From: Solihabitans fulvus
GTDB lineage: Bacteria > Actinomycetota > Actinomycetes > Mycobacteriales > Pseudonocardiaceae
Length of the DNA stretch: 64,000 nucleotides
Direction of reading: 5' to 3'
Assembly: GCF_008386585.1 (NCBI RefSeq)
Contig: NZ_VUOB01000038.1
Span: 1 to 64,000, forward strand
Shown here: one piece after another, positions 7,834 to 16,634 of the stretch
How positions within the stretch are numbered: the stretch's first letter is position 1
Layout of the letters: each line of letters opens with the position of its first letter
Made by a program: the position numbers and the translations under genes
Notes under the pieces: model-generated
Database searches by the model: none
What the model saw: only the letters and a program-made list of their open reading frames with translations
What the model was told of the DNA's origin: nothing

Positions 7834-8589
7834 TCATGGGGTGAGGTGCCCGTTCGCCCAGGCCCAGGCTGCGATTCCGACCCGGTTGCGTGCGGCGATC
7901 TTGCCTTGGATGTTGCTGATGTGGGTCTTGACCGTGCCGGGGGAGATGAACAGGTCGGCGGCGATCTCGGCGTTGGTCTTGCCCTCGGCGACACCTCGGG
8001 CGATGTCGAGTTCGCGGCGGGTCAGCGTTGTGGCGCCGTTCGCGCTGCCGGGCTGGTCTGCTCCGTCGGTCCGCGCGGCCACCGGGGTGGCAGCCACCGG
8101 GCTGGCGGGCACTGTGATGGCGGGCAACGTGGTGGTGGGCACTGTGGTGGTCGGCGCGGTCAGGTTCCGTAGCAGCCGGACGGTGACCTGCGGGCTGATC
8201 AGGGTGTCGCCGGCCATGGCGGCGCGCACGGCCTCGATGAGCAGGGTGGGGCCGGATCGCTTCAGCAGGAAGCCGCAGGCCCCGTTACGCAGGGCGGTCG
8301 TCACGTAGTCGTCGAGGTCAAAGGTGGTGACCACGATGACACGGGTGGGGTCCATGACGTCGGGTCCGGCGAGCTGCCTGGTGAGTTCCAGGCCGTCCAG
8401 GCGGGGCATGCGGATGTCCGCAAGCACGATGTCGGGCTTGAGGCGGCGGGCCAGTTCGAGCGCGGTCGTCCCGTCGGCAGCCGCACCGACCACGGTCATG
8501 TCGGGCTGGGCATTCAGAATCAGCGTGAATCCGATTCGGACGTCCTCCTGGTCGTCGGCGATCAGGATGCGTGTGGTCACGTCGGCCAT
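7834..8589 (-). CDS. NarL/FixJ-family response regulator
   Basis: Partner of the histidine kinase transcribed just upstream. The 251-residue protein has a receiver at 1-120, with IADDQ acidic residues (Asp12, Asp13) and phosphoacceptor Asp58 in DIVLADIRMPRLDG. A LuxR-type helix-turn-helix lies at about 187-250 (LTRRELDIARGVAEGKTNAEIAADLFISPGTVKTHISNI). The linker of about 60 residues is unusually long and low in complexity, rich in Thr, Pro, Ala and Val (APTTTVPTTTLP), compared with a typical 15-25. It starts 4 bp after the kinase stop, so the two form one operon. The signal and target genes are not evident. Confidence 0.92.
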   Translation of the reverse strand: MADVTTRILIADDQEDVRIGFTLILNAQPDMTVVGAAADGTTALELARRLKPDIVLADIRMPRLDGLELTRQLAGPDVMDPTRVIVVTTFDLDDYVTTALRNGACGFLLKRSGPTLLIEAVRAAMAGDTLISPQVTVRLLRNLTAPTTTVPTTTLPAITVPASPVAATPVAARTDGADQPGSANGATTLTRRELDIARGVAEGKTNAEIAADLFISPGTVKTHISNIQGKIAARNRVGIAAWAWANGHLTP

Positions 8590-8593
8590 GGTG

Positions 8594-9757
8594 TCATCCG
8601 GCGTGGATCTGTGGCGGCACTGGCAGGGCGGCCACGACGCGCCAGCCAGTCGGTTCGGGGCCTGAGGTGAGCGTGCCGCCGAGGGCGTCGACCCGGGCGG
8701 CCAGGCTTGCCAGGCCTGAGCCGCCTCGGCGTTCGGTGCGTGGTGCCGGCGGCGTCGGGGTGGCTGCTGCGTTGTCGCTGATGGTCACCGTCAGCGTCGG
8801 GCCGGTTGCGCCGACGGTGACCTGGACGACGGTTGCGGACGGCGCGTGCCGACGGACGTTCGTCAGCGCCTCCACGACGATCCGGTACACCGTCGTGCCG
8901 GTCTCGCGGGGCGCGTTGATCCCGGCCTGCCGGTCGAGGTGGACGTACGCCGCGCCGGCCGTGGTGAACCGCTCGGCCAGTTCGGGTAGGTCCGCGAGTC
9001 CTGGCAACGGGGTTCGGTCGGCGTCGCCGGCTCCGGTGCGGTCGTCGTGGAGCATCTGCACGGTTCGATCCATTGAGGCCAGCGCACGCAGGCCGGACAC
9101 CTCGATGCGTTTCAGCGCGTCGAGTGCCTGGCCTGGGTTGGTGGCTGCGACGAACTGGCCGGCCTGGGCCTGCACGATCATGCCGCTGATGTCGTGTGCG
9201 ACGAAGTCGTGCAGGTCTCGGGCGAGTTCCAGGCGTTGGTCGCGCCGCGCCGAGGCCACTGACTGGCGGCGTCGGCGTTCGGCGAGGCGCGGGTATCCGC
9301 CGATGACGGCGGCGCCGAGCGGCGCGATGGACCAGAGTGCGGCGGCTCCGACGACGGTGAGCGGCGTTGGGTCTGGCAGGAATCGCAGTATCCAGACTGC
9401 CACCGCGCTGGCGGCAAGCAGTCCGGCGGTGACCGCCTCGCGGCGGGGTGACCATCGCACGATCACTGCGGTCACCAGGAGCAGCGCGGCGGATTCGACG
9501 AGCCCCAGAGTGCCTCCGGCGGACCCCTCCGCCGGTTGCCCGACGAACGAGATGGAGGTTGCACCCAACGAGACAACAGCGGCCGCAGCGGTGGGCCATG
9601 CCGCGCGGCGGCGGGTGGTCGGCCAGCCGACGGCAAGCCACACGACGACCGCGACGGCCGCCGCCGTCGGAATCGTGGCGAGCCTCGGCGTGGTCACCAC
9701 ACCCGCGAGCACTACCACACCGCCGCTGGCCACCGCTGCTCTGTCGCGTACTCGCAT
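8594..9757 (-). CDS. Membrane sensor histidine kinase, NarL-system type
   Basis: A 387-residue kinase that would phosphorylate the response regulator immediately downstream. Residues 1-150 contain about five or six hydrophobic membrane segments with short loops and no sizeable extracellular sensor. The HisKA_3 dimerisation box is LARDLHDFVAHDISGMIVQAQ (phosphoacceptor His at about 190). The ATPase domain has VVEALTNVRRHA (N box) and a GGSGLASLAARVDALGG glycine-rich region. The membrane-only input suggests it senses membrane or envelope state, which is inference. Start ATG 9757 gives the full first membrane segment. Confidence 0.9.
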   Translation of the reverse strand: MRVRDRAAVASGGVVVLAGVVTTPRLATIPTAAAVAVVVWLAVGWPTTRRRAAWPTAAAAVVSLGATSISFVGQPAEGSAGGTLGLVESAALLLVTAVIVRWSPRREAVTAGLLAASAVAVWILRFLPDPTPLTVVGAAALWSIAPLGAAVIGGYPRLAERRRRQSVASARRDQRLELARDLHDFVAHDISGMIVQAQAGQFVAATNPGQALDALKRIEVSGLRALASMDRTVQMLHDDRTGAGDADRTPLPGLADLPELAERFTTAGAAYVHLDRQAGINAPRETGTTVYRIVVEALTNVRRHAPSATVVQVTVGATGPTLTVTISDNAAATPTPPAPRTERRGGSGLASLAARVDALGGTLTSGPEPTGWRVVAALPVPPQIHAG

Positions 9758-9865
9758 GCTGCAAAGCCTAGGTAGCCCGCGGCGGCGCGCGCCTCTCCCG
9801 AACGGCAGAGATTGCGTCCGTGCGGTCTCCGGCAGAGCGTGGGAACCGTTGGTGGCTCGGCGAGG

Positions 9866-11506
9866 TCAGTTGGTGAGCGCTCGCACTCGGCGAAGCACCT
9901 CGTCGGTGCCCAGCGTGTTCGCGACCGTGTACAGGTCCGGGCTGCGGGTCGAGCCCGTCAGGGCCACCCGGATCAGCTGGGACGCCTCTCGGATCGAGCC
10001 GGGGTAGGCGTCCGGGTTCTTCTTGTACTCCTTGGGGTTGGGCGCGAACCCGTGCTTGGTGGCCAGCTCCCGGATCTGGTTGAACCACTCCTGCGGGTCG
10101 TCCAACGCCTGGTAGCCGTCGGCGAAGTCGGCGGCGAAGGTGCGCACCAGTTCCGGTGCCATTCCGCCAAGACGTTCGTCCGTCGCGGCGACCGGCTCGA
10201 ACAGCGCTGGGAAGAAGAACGCGTAGGCGGACCGGAAGTCCGACCACTTGCGGAGGTCCTTGCGCGGGTTCTCCACGCCGTCGCGCTCGACCGCGAGCGC
10301 CGCCAGCGCGAGCTCGCGTTCGCCCTCGAGCACCGGCACGAGGTCGGCGTCGAACTGCCGCGCCCACTCGCTGACGGCCTCGAGGATCTGCTCGCCGGAG
10401 AGCGTGGCGATGTGGTCGGCGCTGATGTCCTCCAGCTTGACCAGGTCCACCAACGGTCCAGCGACCCCGCACTCGTCGAGATTGATCGGCGAGTCCAGCG
10501 CCTCGTCGAGCGGCAGCTCGGCCAGGCGGCCGTTGGCCAGCCCGCGCAGGTAGTACAGCACCGCCTTGGCCGGGTAGCCGGCCTCGATGTAGAAGTCGAG
10601 CCCGGCTTCCGGGTCCTTGCGCTTGGACAGCTTCCGCTTGCCGCCGGGGATCTGCTTCATCAGCGGCGCGATGTGCGCGTAGGTGACGTGCTCGAAACCG
10701 AGCGCGTCGAACAACTGGAGGTGCAGTGGCACCGAGGAGATCCACTCGTCGCCACGGATCACCAGGTTCACCCGCATCAGGTGGTCGTCGACGGCGTGCG
10801 CGAAGTGATAGGTCGGCAGCCGCAGCGCCTGGTCGGACGACTTGAGGATCACCACGTCGTTGCGGTTGGCCTCGTGCTCCAGCTCGCCACGGATCGCATC
10901 GGTGAAGCTGGCCCGCGCGCCGGGCTCACCGGGGGAACGGAACCGCACGACGTAGGGCACACCGGCGTCGAGCTTGGCCTGCACCGCCTCGGGCTCGGCA
11001 TCCCGCCAGATCGCCCACGTGCCGTAGTACCCGGTCGGGAGCTTCGCGCCTTCCTGACGCCGGGTGATGTCGGCGAGCTCGTCCTTGGTGGCGAAGCAGA
11101 GGTACGCCTTGTCCTGCCGCAGCAGGTGCCGGACGTAGCTGAGGTAGATCGACTCCCTGGCGGACTGGTGGTAGGGCCCGTAGTCGCCGGTGTCGTCCTG
11201 CTCGTCGGCGACGAGGCTCACGTAGTCGAACGCCCTGGCGAACTGCTCGAGCGCGCCGGCCACCTCACGCGACTGGTCGGTGTCCTCGACACGCACGAGG
11301 TAGCGCCCACCGGTTCGACTGGCGACGTCCCGGTCGATCATGCCGACGTACAGCGAGCCGATGTGGATGAAGCCGGTCGGCGACGGGCCCAGCCGGGTGA
11401 CCTTGGCCCCGTCCGGGAGCTGCCGCTGCGGGTAGCGCTGCTCCCAGTGCTCCGGCTCGGGCAGGTCGGCGGGGAACAGAGCGTCGATGACGGCACGGTC
11501 CAGCAT
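9866..11506 (-). CDS. gltX: Glutamyl-tRNA synthetase, clostridial type
   Basis: Attaches glutamate to tRNA-Glu. The 546-residue class I enzyme has the HIGH-equivalent motif PSPTGFIHIGS (residues 41-51) and the KMSKS-equivalent RKLSKRKD (about 290). It differs clearly from the usual actinobacterial GltX of about 490 residues, which begins with TRFAPSPTGYLHVG near the N-terminus. Instead it has a 35-residue leader and internal text (YGPYHQSARESIYLSYV, TGYYGTWAIWRDA) that resembles clostridial GltX of about 550 residues. Transfer from Firmicutes, or a second GltX used for resistance or a special metabolite, is plausible. Whether the genome also has a standard copy cannot be seen here. Confidence 0.88.
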   Translation of the reverse strand: MLDRAVIDALFPADLPEPEHWEQRYPQRQLPDGAKVTRLGPSPTGFIHIGSLYVGMIDRDVASRTGGRYLVRVEDTDQSREVAGALEQFARAFDYVSLVADEQDDTGDYGPYHQSARESIYLSYVRHLLRQDKAYLCFATKDELADITRRQEGAKLPTGYYGTWAIWRDAEPEAVQAKLDAGVPYVVRFRSPGEPGARASFTDAIRGELEHEANRNDVVILKSSDQALRLPTYHFAHAVDDHLMRVNLVIRGDEWISSVPLHLQLFDALGFEHVTYAHIAPLMKQIPGGKRKLSKRKDPEAGLDFYIEAGYPAKAVLYYLRGLANGRLAELPLDEALDSPINLDECGVAGPLVDLVKLEDISADHIATLSGEQILEAVSEWARQFDADLVPVLEGERELALAALAVERDGVENPRKDLRKWSDFRSAYAFFFPALFEPVAATDERLGGMAPELVRTFAADFADGYQALDDPQEWFNQIRELATKHGFAPNPKEYKKNPDAYPGSIREASQLIRVALTGSTRSPDLYTVANTLGTDEVLRRVRALTN

Positions 11507-11697
11507 CGGGTCAGGGTCTCCAACACAGCGAAGAGGAAGGGGCCCCAGGGTATCAACCGGCAGGCTCGCCGGCTGCCCCGACGAACGATCCGCCGCGTGG
11601 GTGGGTTTGACCTGGTGCGCACTCCAGGTCGTACGGTTCGTTCTACCGCTGGCAGGGCTTCTAGCTGCGGAAACATCGAAGAGAAGGTAGTGCGACG

Positions 11698-12129
11698 ATG
11701 AACGAGAGCGGCCGGTACGAGCGTGGGATGGCGATGCTGCGGCAGATCGACGGCGAGGGTGGCCAGCGTGTCGTCGACTCCCTGGTCGACGTCTCGCCCG
11801 AGCTCGGCAACCAGATCGTCTCGTGGGCGTTCGGCGAGATCTACGCGCGTCCCGGCCTGGCGCCGCGCGACCGTCAGCTGGTGACGCTCGGCATGCTCAC
11901 CGCGCTCGGCGGGTGCGAGCCGCAGCTCGACGTGCACATCAACGCCGCGCTGAACGTGGGCCTCACCCCGGATGAGATCGTCGAGGCTCTGCTGCACTCC
12001 GCTGTCTATTGCGGCATTCCCAAGGCACTCAACGCGACCTTCGTGGCCAAGAAGGTCTTCGCCGAGCGTGGCCTGTCGCCGGTCGGCGGCGCCGCCTCCG
12101 CAGGCGACGCGTCCCGGGCCGACGCGTAA
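11698..12129 (+). CDS. Carboxymuconolactone decarboxylase family protein
   Basis: A 143-residue AhpD/CMD-fold protein. The core LAPRDRQLVTLGMLTALGGCEPQLDVHINAALNVGLTPDEIVEALLHSAVYCGIPKALNA is typical of gamma-carboxymuconolactone decarboxylases. Members act in aromatic ring degradation or as peroxidase-like thiol enzymes. There is no CxxC pair, so an AhpD peroxidase role is unlikely. No other protocatechuate genes are near, so the substrate is uncertain. A purine-rich site precedes the ATG. Confidence 0.88.
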   Translation: MNESGRYERGMAMLRQIDGEGGQRVVDSLVDVSPELGNQIVSWAFGEIYARPGLAPRDRQLVTLGMLTALGGCEPQLDVHINAALNVGLTPDEIVEALLHSAVYCGIPKALNATFVAKKVFAERGLSPVGGAASAGDASRADA

Positions 12130-12294
12130 CGGCGGACGGGGTAGCAGGTCGATTCGTCGCAGGTCGGCGTCTCCTGGGTTAGCGCCTGGCTGACCCGAGA
12201 CGCCGATCGCGCCGCCGACCGCACCCGGACCCCGCGCGGTCCAGTCGGGGCGGTGATGCCGGTGCCCGGTGCGCGAGGTCGTTGATCGGGCCAC

Positions 12295-13761
12295 TCACTG
12301 GACTGCCTCCGTCGAGTTCGAGGCAGCTGTGTTGTCCCGCTGGGCTGTCGGCGCGGCGGGGCGTTTGAGCGCGAGCACGAGCAGCGCGCCGAGGAGTGTG
12401 GCCGCACCGGCAGTCCAGAGGGCCGCGTGCAGTCCATTGACGACGGTCGAGGGAGCGGGCGTCGGCTCGGGTCCGACGCCGAGGCCGGCGTTGGCGATCG
12501 CGACGAGGGCGGCGAGTCCGACGGCTCCACCGATCTGCTGGGCCGTGGTGGCCAGCGCGGACGCCGTGCCCTGTTCGCCTCCGTCCACTCCGGACGCGGC
12601 GGCCGCGAACATGGCGGGGAAGGTGATGCCGCCGCCGACGCCCCACACGACGAGGCCGGGCAGCACGGTCCAGAAGGATCCGTCGGTGGGCATGCCGATG
12701 GCGAGCACGATCATGCCGATCCCGTTGACCAGCAAGCCGATGAACAGCGTCGCCCGGATTCCCCACCTGCCGATCAGCGGCGCGGTGAGCCGGAACGACG
12801 ACGTCGCCGATATGACGGTCAGCGGCAGGAACGCCAGTCCGGCCGCCAGCGCGCTGTAGTGCAGGACGTCCTGGACGTAGGTGGTGAACAGGTAGTACGC
12901 GCCGCCGAGCGAGCTCTGGAACAACAGGATCACCAGCATTGCCGTTGCCAGGCTGCGGTTGCGCCACAGCCTTGGCGGCACGAGCGGGTCGGCGGTGCGC
13001 CGCTCGACGAGCAGGAATGTCCCGAGCAGCAGGACGCCGAGCAGCAGCGCGCCCACGACCCTCGGCGAGGCCCAGCCGGCGTCTGGACCACTGACCAGTC
13101 CGAAGACCACCAGCGACGACCCGGCGGTGGCGATGACCGCGCCAAGCACGTCGAAGCCGCCCCGGCCGGCGCGGCCGCGCGCGTCCGTCGGCAACGCCGA
13201 TGGCGCGGCGATGGCGAGTCCCAGCGAGATCGGGACCATGACGAACAGCACCCACTGCCAGCCCCAGGCATTGGTGAGCAGGCCGCCGAGCACCGCGCCC
13301 GCGGCGAGGCCGCCGCTGCCCGAGCCGCCCCAGACGGCCAGCGCCCGGTTGCGTTCGGCGCCCTCCGCGAAGCCGGTGTTGATCAGGGACAGCGACGCCG
13401 GGGTGAGCAGCGCGGCTCCGATGCCCTGTGCGGCGCGCGCGGCGATCAGCGTGCCCTGGCCGGTGGCGAAGCCGCCGACCAGCGACGAGACGCCGAAGAT
13501 CACCAGGCCGAGGATCAGCAGGCGGCGGGCGCCGAGCCGGTCGGCCGCCCTGCCGCCGAACAGCAGGAAGCCGCCGAAGCCGACGGCGTAGGCGGTGACG
13601 ACCCATTGCAGCGACTGGGCGTTGAAGCCGAGCGCGCGGCCGAGATCGGGCAGGGCGACGTAAACGATGTTGTAGTCGAGCGCGACGAGGAACTGGCAGA
13701 GCGCCAGCAGCGCGAGCCGGAGCCCGGCGCGTCGCCCGGAAGAGGTTGAGGAGTTAGCCAC
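12295..13761 (-). CDS. MFS drug-efflux transporter, 14-helix DHA2 type
   Basis: Proton-driven exporter of the EmrB/QacA group, about 488 residues. Motifs are ALDYNIVYVALPDLGRALG (motif D1 of DHA2 members), GGRAADRLGARRLL (motif A), and GIGAALLTPASLSLI with GSGSGGLAAGAVLGG (motif C region). About 14 hydrophobic segments can be counted. I prefer GTG 13761 as start; the in-frame ATG at 13815 lies inside the operator repeats. It is divergent from a TetR-family gene, so export of a compound recognised by that repressor is the likely job. The substrate is unknown. Confidence 0.9.
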   Translation of the reverse strand: MANSSTSSGRRAGLRLALLALCQFLVALDYNIVYVALPDLGRALGFNAQSLQWVVTAYAVGFGGFLLFGGRAADRLGARRLLILGLVIFGVSSLVGGFATGQGTLIAARAAQGIGAALLTPASLSLINTGFAEGAERNRALAVWGGSGSGGLAAGAVLGGLLTNAWGWQWVLFVMVPISLGLAIAAPSALPTDARGRAGRGGFDVLGAVIATAGSSLVVFGLVSGPDAGWASPRVVGALLLGVLLLGTFLLVERRTADPLVPPRLWRNRSLATAMLVILLFQSSLGGAYYLFTTYVQDVLHYSALAAGLAFLPLTVISATSSFRLTAPLIGRWGIRATLFIGLLVNGIGMIVLAIGMPTDGSFWTVLPGLVVWGVGGGITFPAMFAAAASGVDGGEQGTASALATTAQQIGGAVGLAALVAIANAGLGVGPEPTPAPSTVVNGLHAALWTAGAATLLGALLVLALKRPAAPTAQRDNTAASNSTEAVQ

Positions 13762-13810
13762 GAACTCGACTCTTTTCTGAGGCAGCACGATCTTGTCGGT
13801 GTCCACGAGA

Positions 13811-13839
13811 TACACGGTGTAGATCTACTACACGGCGTA
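13811..13839. promoter_or_regulatory. Double TetR-type operator
   Basis: TACACGGTGTA (13811-13821) and TACACGGCGTA (13829-13839) are near-palindromic 11-bp elements 18 bp apart centre to centre, flanking the palindrome GTAGATCTAC (13820-13829). TATAGT at 13838-13843 could be the -10 of the TetR gene. Position between a divergent TetR/MFS pair makes it the likely operator for both. Confidence 0.7.
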
Positions 13840-13877
13840 TAGTTGCGACACAGCAGATGGTAGCCCAACGCTGTAGA

Positions 13878-14612
13878 GTGTCAAGAGTGGGAGACGGGAC
13901 GCAGAGCCGGCGCGAACGACTGAGGGCGGAGACGTCCCAGGAGATCAAGACCATCGCCCTGAAGCTCATGGCCGAGGGCGGGCCGGGCGCCATTTCGCTG
14001 CGTGCCATCGCCCGCGAGATGGGCATGACGGCCGGAGCCATCTACGGCTACTACGCCACCAGGGACGACCTGGTCAGTACCCTGATCGCGGACGTCTACA
14101 CCTCGCTCGTGGACGCCCTCGAGGCCGCGCGCGACGCGGTGCCGGCCGATGATCCGGCCGGCAGAGTGCTGGCGTGGGCCACCATGCACCGGTCCTGGGC
14201 GATCGCCAACCCGGAGGGATTCCGGCTCATCTACGGCGATCCGGTGCCCGGCTACCAGCCCCCTGCGGGCGGTCCGGCCGCCGAAGCCGAACATCGAGCC
14301 TGCGCCGGGCTGACCGGCCTGGTCTCCGACGCGTGGCGGGCCGTCGGCCCGCACCTGGCGGACGGTGGCTACCAGTGGTCGGACTTCGACCCTCACCTCG
14401 CAGGCCTGGTTCGCGAGGAGTTCCCCGAGCTGCCGCCCGAGGCCGTCGCCGTGTCGCTGCGCATGTGGGGCCGCATGCACGGGCTTGTCTCCCTTGAGGT
14501 GTACGGCCACCTGCGCGCCCAGGCGCAGGACCCGGCGAGGCTCTACCTCAACGAGATGCTCGACCTGATCAGGTCGCTCGGCCTGACGCCGCTGGACCTG
14601 TCCGCGTCCTGA
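13878..14612 (+). CDS. TetR-family repressor (WHG-type C-terminal domain)
   Basis: Probable repressor of the divergent MFS exporter and of itself. The helix-turn-helix is ISLRAIAREMGMTAGAIYGYYATRDDLVSTLI (about residues 40-75 of a 244-residue product). The C-terminal ligand domain, with HRSWAIANPEGFRLIYGDPVPGY and a late RMWGRMHGLVSLEVYGHL, matches the TetR_C_33/WHG group. Start is uncertain: ATG 13857 (near-leaderless behind TATAGT), GTG 13878 and GTG 13887 are all in frame. The last two give N-termini of normal TetR length. Confidence 0.88.
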   Translation: MSRVGDGTQSRRERLRAETSQEIKTIALKLMAEGGPGAISLRAIAREMGMTAGAIYGYYATRDDLVSTLIADVYTSLVDALEAARDAVPADDPAGRVLAWATMHRSWAIANPEGFRLIYGDPVPGYQPPAGGPAAEAEHRACAGLTGLVSDAWRAVGPHLADGGYQWSDFDPHLAGLVREEFPELPPEAVAVSLRMWGRMHGLVSLEVYGHLRAQAQDPARLYLNEMLDLIRSLGLTPLDLSAS

Positions 14613-14764
14613 CCGCCCGCCGCGCCGCATACCGCCGCCCGCTCGACCTTCGGGTTAATTGGTTCGACTGCGTTCCCCGCTCATCCGATGATGCTGGTGG
14701 AATCAGACAGGTCGGGCGATCGTGCGCCGGCCGGGGAACACCGGAGACGGGATTGCTGATCGAC

Positions 14765-15583
14765 ATGAGCGACTATGTGGAGATCAACAAGGCCAACTGG
14801 AACGAGCGTGCCGGAGTGCACGCGGCGTCCTCGGGCTACGCCTTCGACCGCTTTCTCAGCGACCCGGGGCACCTCAGCAGCGTCGTCCGGTTCGACCGGG
14901 AACGCCTCGGCGACCTGACCGGCCTGCGCGGTGTCCATCTCCAGTGCCACATCGGCACCGACACGCTGTCGCTCGCGCGGCTAGGCGCCAGGATGAGCGG
15001 TCTCGACTTCTCGTCGGCCGCGTTGGCCGAGGCCCGCCGTCTCGCGACGGGCGCCGATGCGGAGATCGACTATCGCGAGTCCGAGGTCTACGACGCCGTC
15101 GACGTGTTCGGCGCAGGGACGTTCGATCTGGTCTACACGGGAATCGGCGCGCTGTGCTGGCTCCCGAGGGTGGACCGGTGGGCCAGGGTCGTCGCGGACC
15201 TGCTTCGACCGGGTGGTCGCCTGTTCATCCGCGAGGGGCACCCCATGCTGTGGGCGTTCGATGAGGAGGCCGAGGCGCTCACGGTCAGGTACCCGTACTT
15301 CGAGCACGCGGAGCCGCTGGTGTTCGACGAGCCGGAGACCTACATCGAAACCGACGCGAAAATCACCAACAGCATCACCCATTCCTGGAACCACAGCCTC
15401 GGTGAGATCGTGACCGCGTTGCTCGACGCCGGACTGCGGCTCACCCACTTCGTCGAGCACGACAGCGTGCCGTGGCAGGCACTGCCGGGGCATATGACCG
15501 TCGACGACGAGGGCGAGTGGCGGCTCAGTGTCGCGCCGGAGCGCCTCGCGGCGACCTACACGATCCAGGCCGTGAAGGCGTAG
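14765..15583 (+). CDS. Class I SAM-dependent methyltransferase
   Basis: Cytoplasmic methyltransferase of 272 residues and unknown substrate. The SAM-binding loop reads VHLQCHIGTDTLSLARLGA with the following acidic SGLDFS, and a late motif LLRPGGRLFIREGHP. ATG 14765 gives a natural N-terminus (MSDYVEINKANWNERA), but the only good purine-rich site (GGAGACGGG, about 14743) fits TTG 14753 better, which adds four residues. No biosynthetic partners are adjacent. Confidence 0.85.
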   Translation: MSDYVEINKANWNERAGVHAASSGYAFDRFLSDPGHLSSVVRFDRERLGDLTGLRGVHLQCHIGTDTLSLARLGARMSGLDFSSAALAEARRLATGADAEIDYRESEVYDAVDVFGAGTFDLVYTGIGALCWLPRVDRWARVVADLLRPGGRLFIREGHPMLWAFDEEAEALTVRYPYFEHAEPLVFDEPETYIETDAKITNSITHSWNHSLGEIVTALLDAGLRLTHFVEHDSVPWQALPGHMTVDDEGEWRLSVAPERLAATYTIQAVKA

Positions 15584-15604
15584 CGGCCGGCGCCGGGCCG
15601 GGTC

Positions 15605-15841
15605 TCATTCGGTGGTGCGCCAGGAGATCGGCGGCACGTTGTACTTGGCTGCGAGCCTGGCCACGACGGCGTCGGAGTTCTGGATACCGGCTTCGACGAG
15701 GGCCCGAACGATCTCCTGCATGGGCACCTGCCCGTGCAGATCGAGCCCCGCCTGGATAGCCGTGATCTGGAGTCGGTTGGCCGAGTCGATGGGCATGACC
15801 TTGCTGCCGTCGACGATTGCCTGAACGGGATCCTCTGACAT
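15605..15841 (-). CDS. Small conserved hypothetical protein
   Basis: A 78-residue soluble protein starting MSEDPVQAIVDGSKVM. It looks like three or four helices (ITAIQAGLDLHGQVPMQEIVRALVEAGI, then DAVVARLAAKYN) and has no metal or catalytic motif. I do not recognise the family. It is convergent with the methyltransferase gene, separated by 21 bp. Its codon use fits the genome, so I consider it real. Confidence 0.6.
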   Translation of the reverse strand: MSEDPVQAIVDGSKVMPIDSANRLQITAIQAGLDLHGQVPMQEIVRALVEAGIQNSDAVVARLAAKYNVPPISWRTTE

Positions 15842-15990
15842 GGCAACGAGATTAGGCGCAGAACGAGGTGCAACTGGTGTCACTAGAGAGTGAGAATTGA
15901 GCGCTGGCAAGGGAATAACGTTTGAGCGAGCGAATATTGACGGTCGAGCGCGAGTTCGTCGGTCCTCGTCGGTCGAGGATGCGGCCGGAC

Positions 15991-16021
15991 CTCGGCTCGG
16001 TGCCAGGAACACCGAGCCGAG
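15991..16021 (-). terminator. Hairpin downstream of first KOW gene
   Basis: CTCGGCTCGGTG (15991-16002) pairs perfectly with CACCGAGCCGAG (16010-16021) across a 7-nt loop. It lies 75-105 bp past the stop of the minus-strand gene ending at 16096. There is no T tract. Confidence 0.5.
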
Positions 16022-16095
16022 TGGCGACATCGCCCGCGTCGCTTTCGGGCGGGCGGTATCCCCCGTCCGGCCATGATCGGCTGTGGTGGTTGTCC

Positions 16096-16281
16096 TCAAG
16101 GTGCTATCCGGTTCACGTGATCCATCGGCAGCCAGACGATCGGCCCATGGGGTTCGAAGCGAATGCCCACCGTGTCGTCGTAGACCCGGTGGACCGTGCC
16201 GCCGCCGCCAATGAAGTCGCCGTCGATCACGTGCACCTCGTCGCCGATGACGATCGGCCTGTCCTCTCGATCCTTGGTCAT
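16096..16281 (-). CDS. KOW-like small protein, copy 1
   Basis: A 61-residue protein, MTKDREDRPIVIGDEVHVID then GDFIGGGGTVHRVYDDTVGIRF and GPIVWLP. The pattern of GD-V-V-DGDF-G-GTV resembles the KOW motif found in NusG-type and ribosomal proteins, so nucleic-acid or protein binding is possible. An upstream ATG at 16311 exists, but the matching frame is broken in copy 2, which favours 16281. It is half of a tandem gene duplication. Confidence 0.6.
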   Translation of the reverse strand: MTKDREDRPIVIGDEVHVIDGDFIGGGGTVHRVYDDTVGIRFEPHGPIVWLPMDHVNRIAP

Positions 16282-16448
16282 GCCACCGAAGGTAGAACCG
16301 TTGTGGCTCAAGCAAACCGTTCTTCACCCCATCCGGTCATGCAGGTCGGCGGATTCTCACCTTCCGCGGTCGTCGCAGGGCATTGCGTCTTGGACGCTGT
16401 GGCTGCCCCTGTCGGAGTGTCATATCCCAGGCGGCCGGCGGAGCGGGG

Positions 16449-16634
16449 TCACGACCCCACTCGTTTCAGGTCGACCGCCGGGAGCCACACGACTGGTCCG
16501 CCAGGGTCGAAGCGGACGCCAATGGTCCTGCCGGCGAGCCGGTGGACTTTGGCGCGGTTGCCCGCGAAGTCGCCGTCGATCACGTCCACCAGTTCGCCGA
16601 CCTCGAGCGGACTCTCTTCTTGATCCTTGGTCAC
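16449..16634 (-). CDS. KOW-like small protein, copy 2
   Basis: A 61-residue paralogue of the neighbouring small gene, reading VTKDQEESPLEVGELVDVID then GDFAGNRAKVHRLAGRTIGVRF and GPVVWLP. GTG 16634 aligns with ATG 16281 of copy 1; the open frame continues to 16679 without a comparable start. Conserved residues are GE/DxVxVIDGDF, a central KVHR/TVHR, and GIRF/GVRF-P-GP-VWLP. Both copies point the same way and each has its own upstream region. Function is unknown; the KOW resemblance is based on reading only. Confidence 0.6.
   Translation of the reverse strand: MTKDQEESPLEVGELVDVIDGDFAGNRAKVHRLAGRTIGVRFDPGGPVVWLPAVDLKRVGS

Noticed and set aside
13762..13815. ATG 13815 as the MFS start
   Set aside because: It falls within the TetR operator element and adds residues not expected in DHA2 transporters; GTG 13761 is preferred.
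9866..14612. Antibiotic biosynthetic cluster around the extra GltX, CMD protein and MFS/TetR genes
   Set aside because: No synthase, peptide precursor or tailoring set is present; neighbouring genes face different ways with separate terminators and operators.
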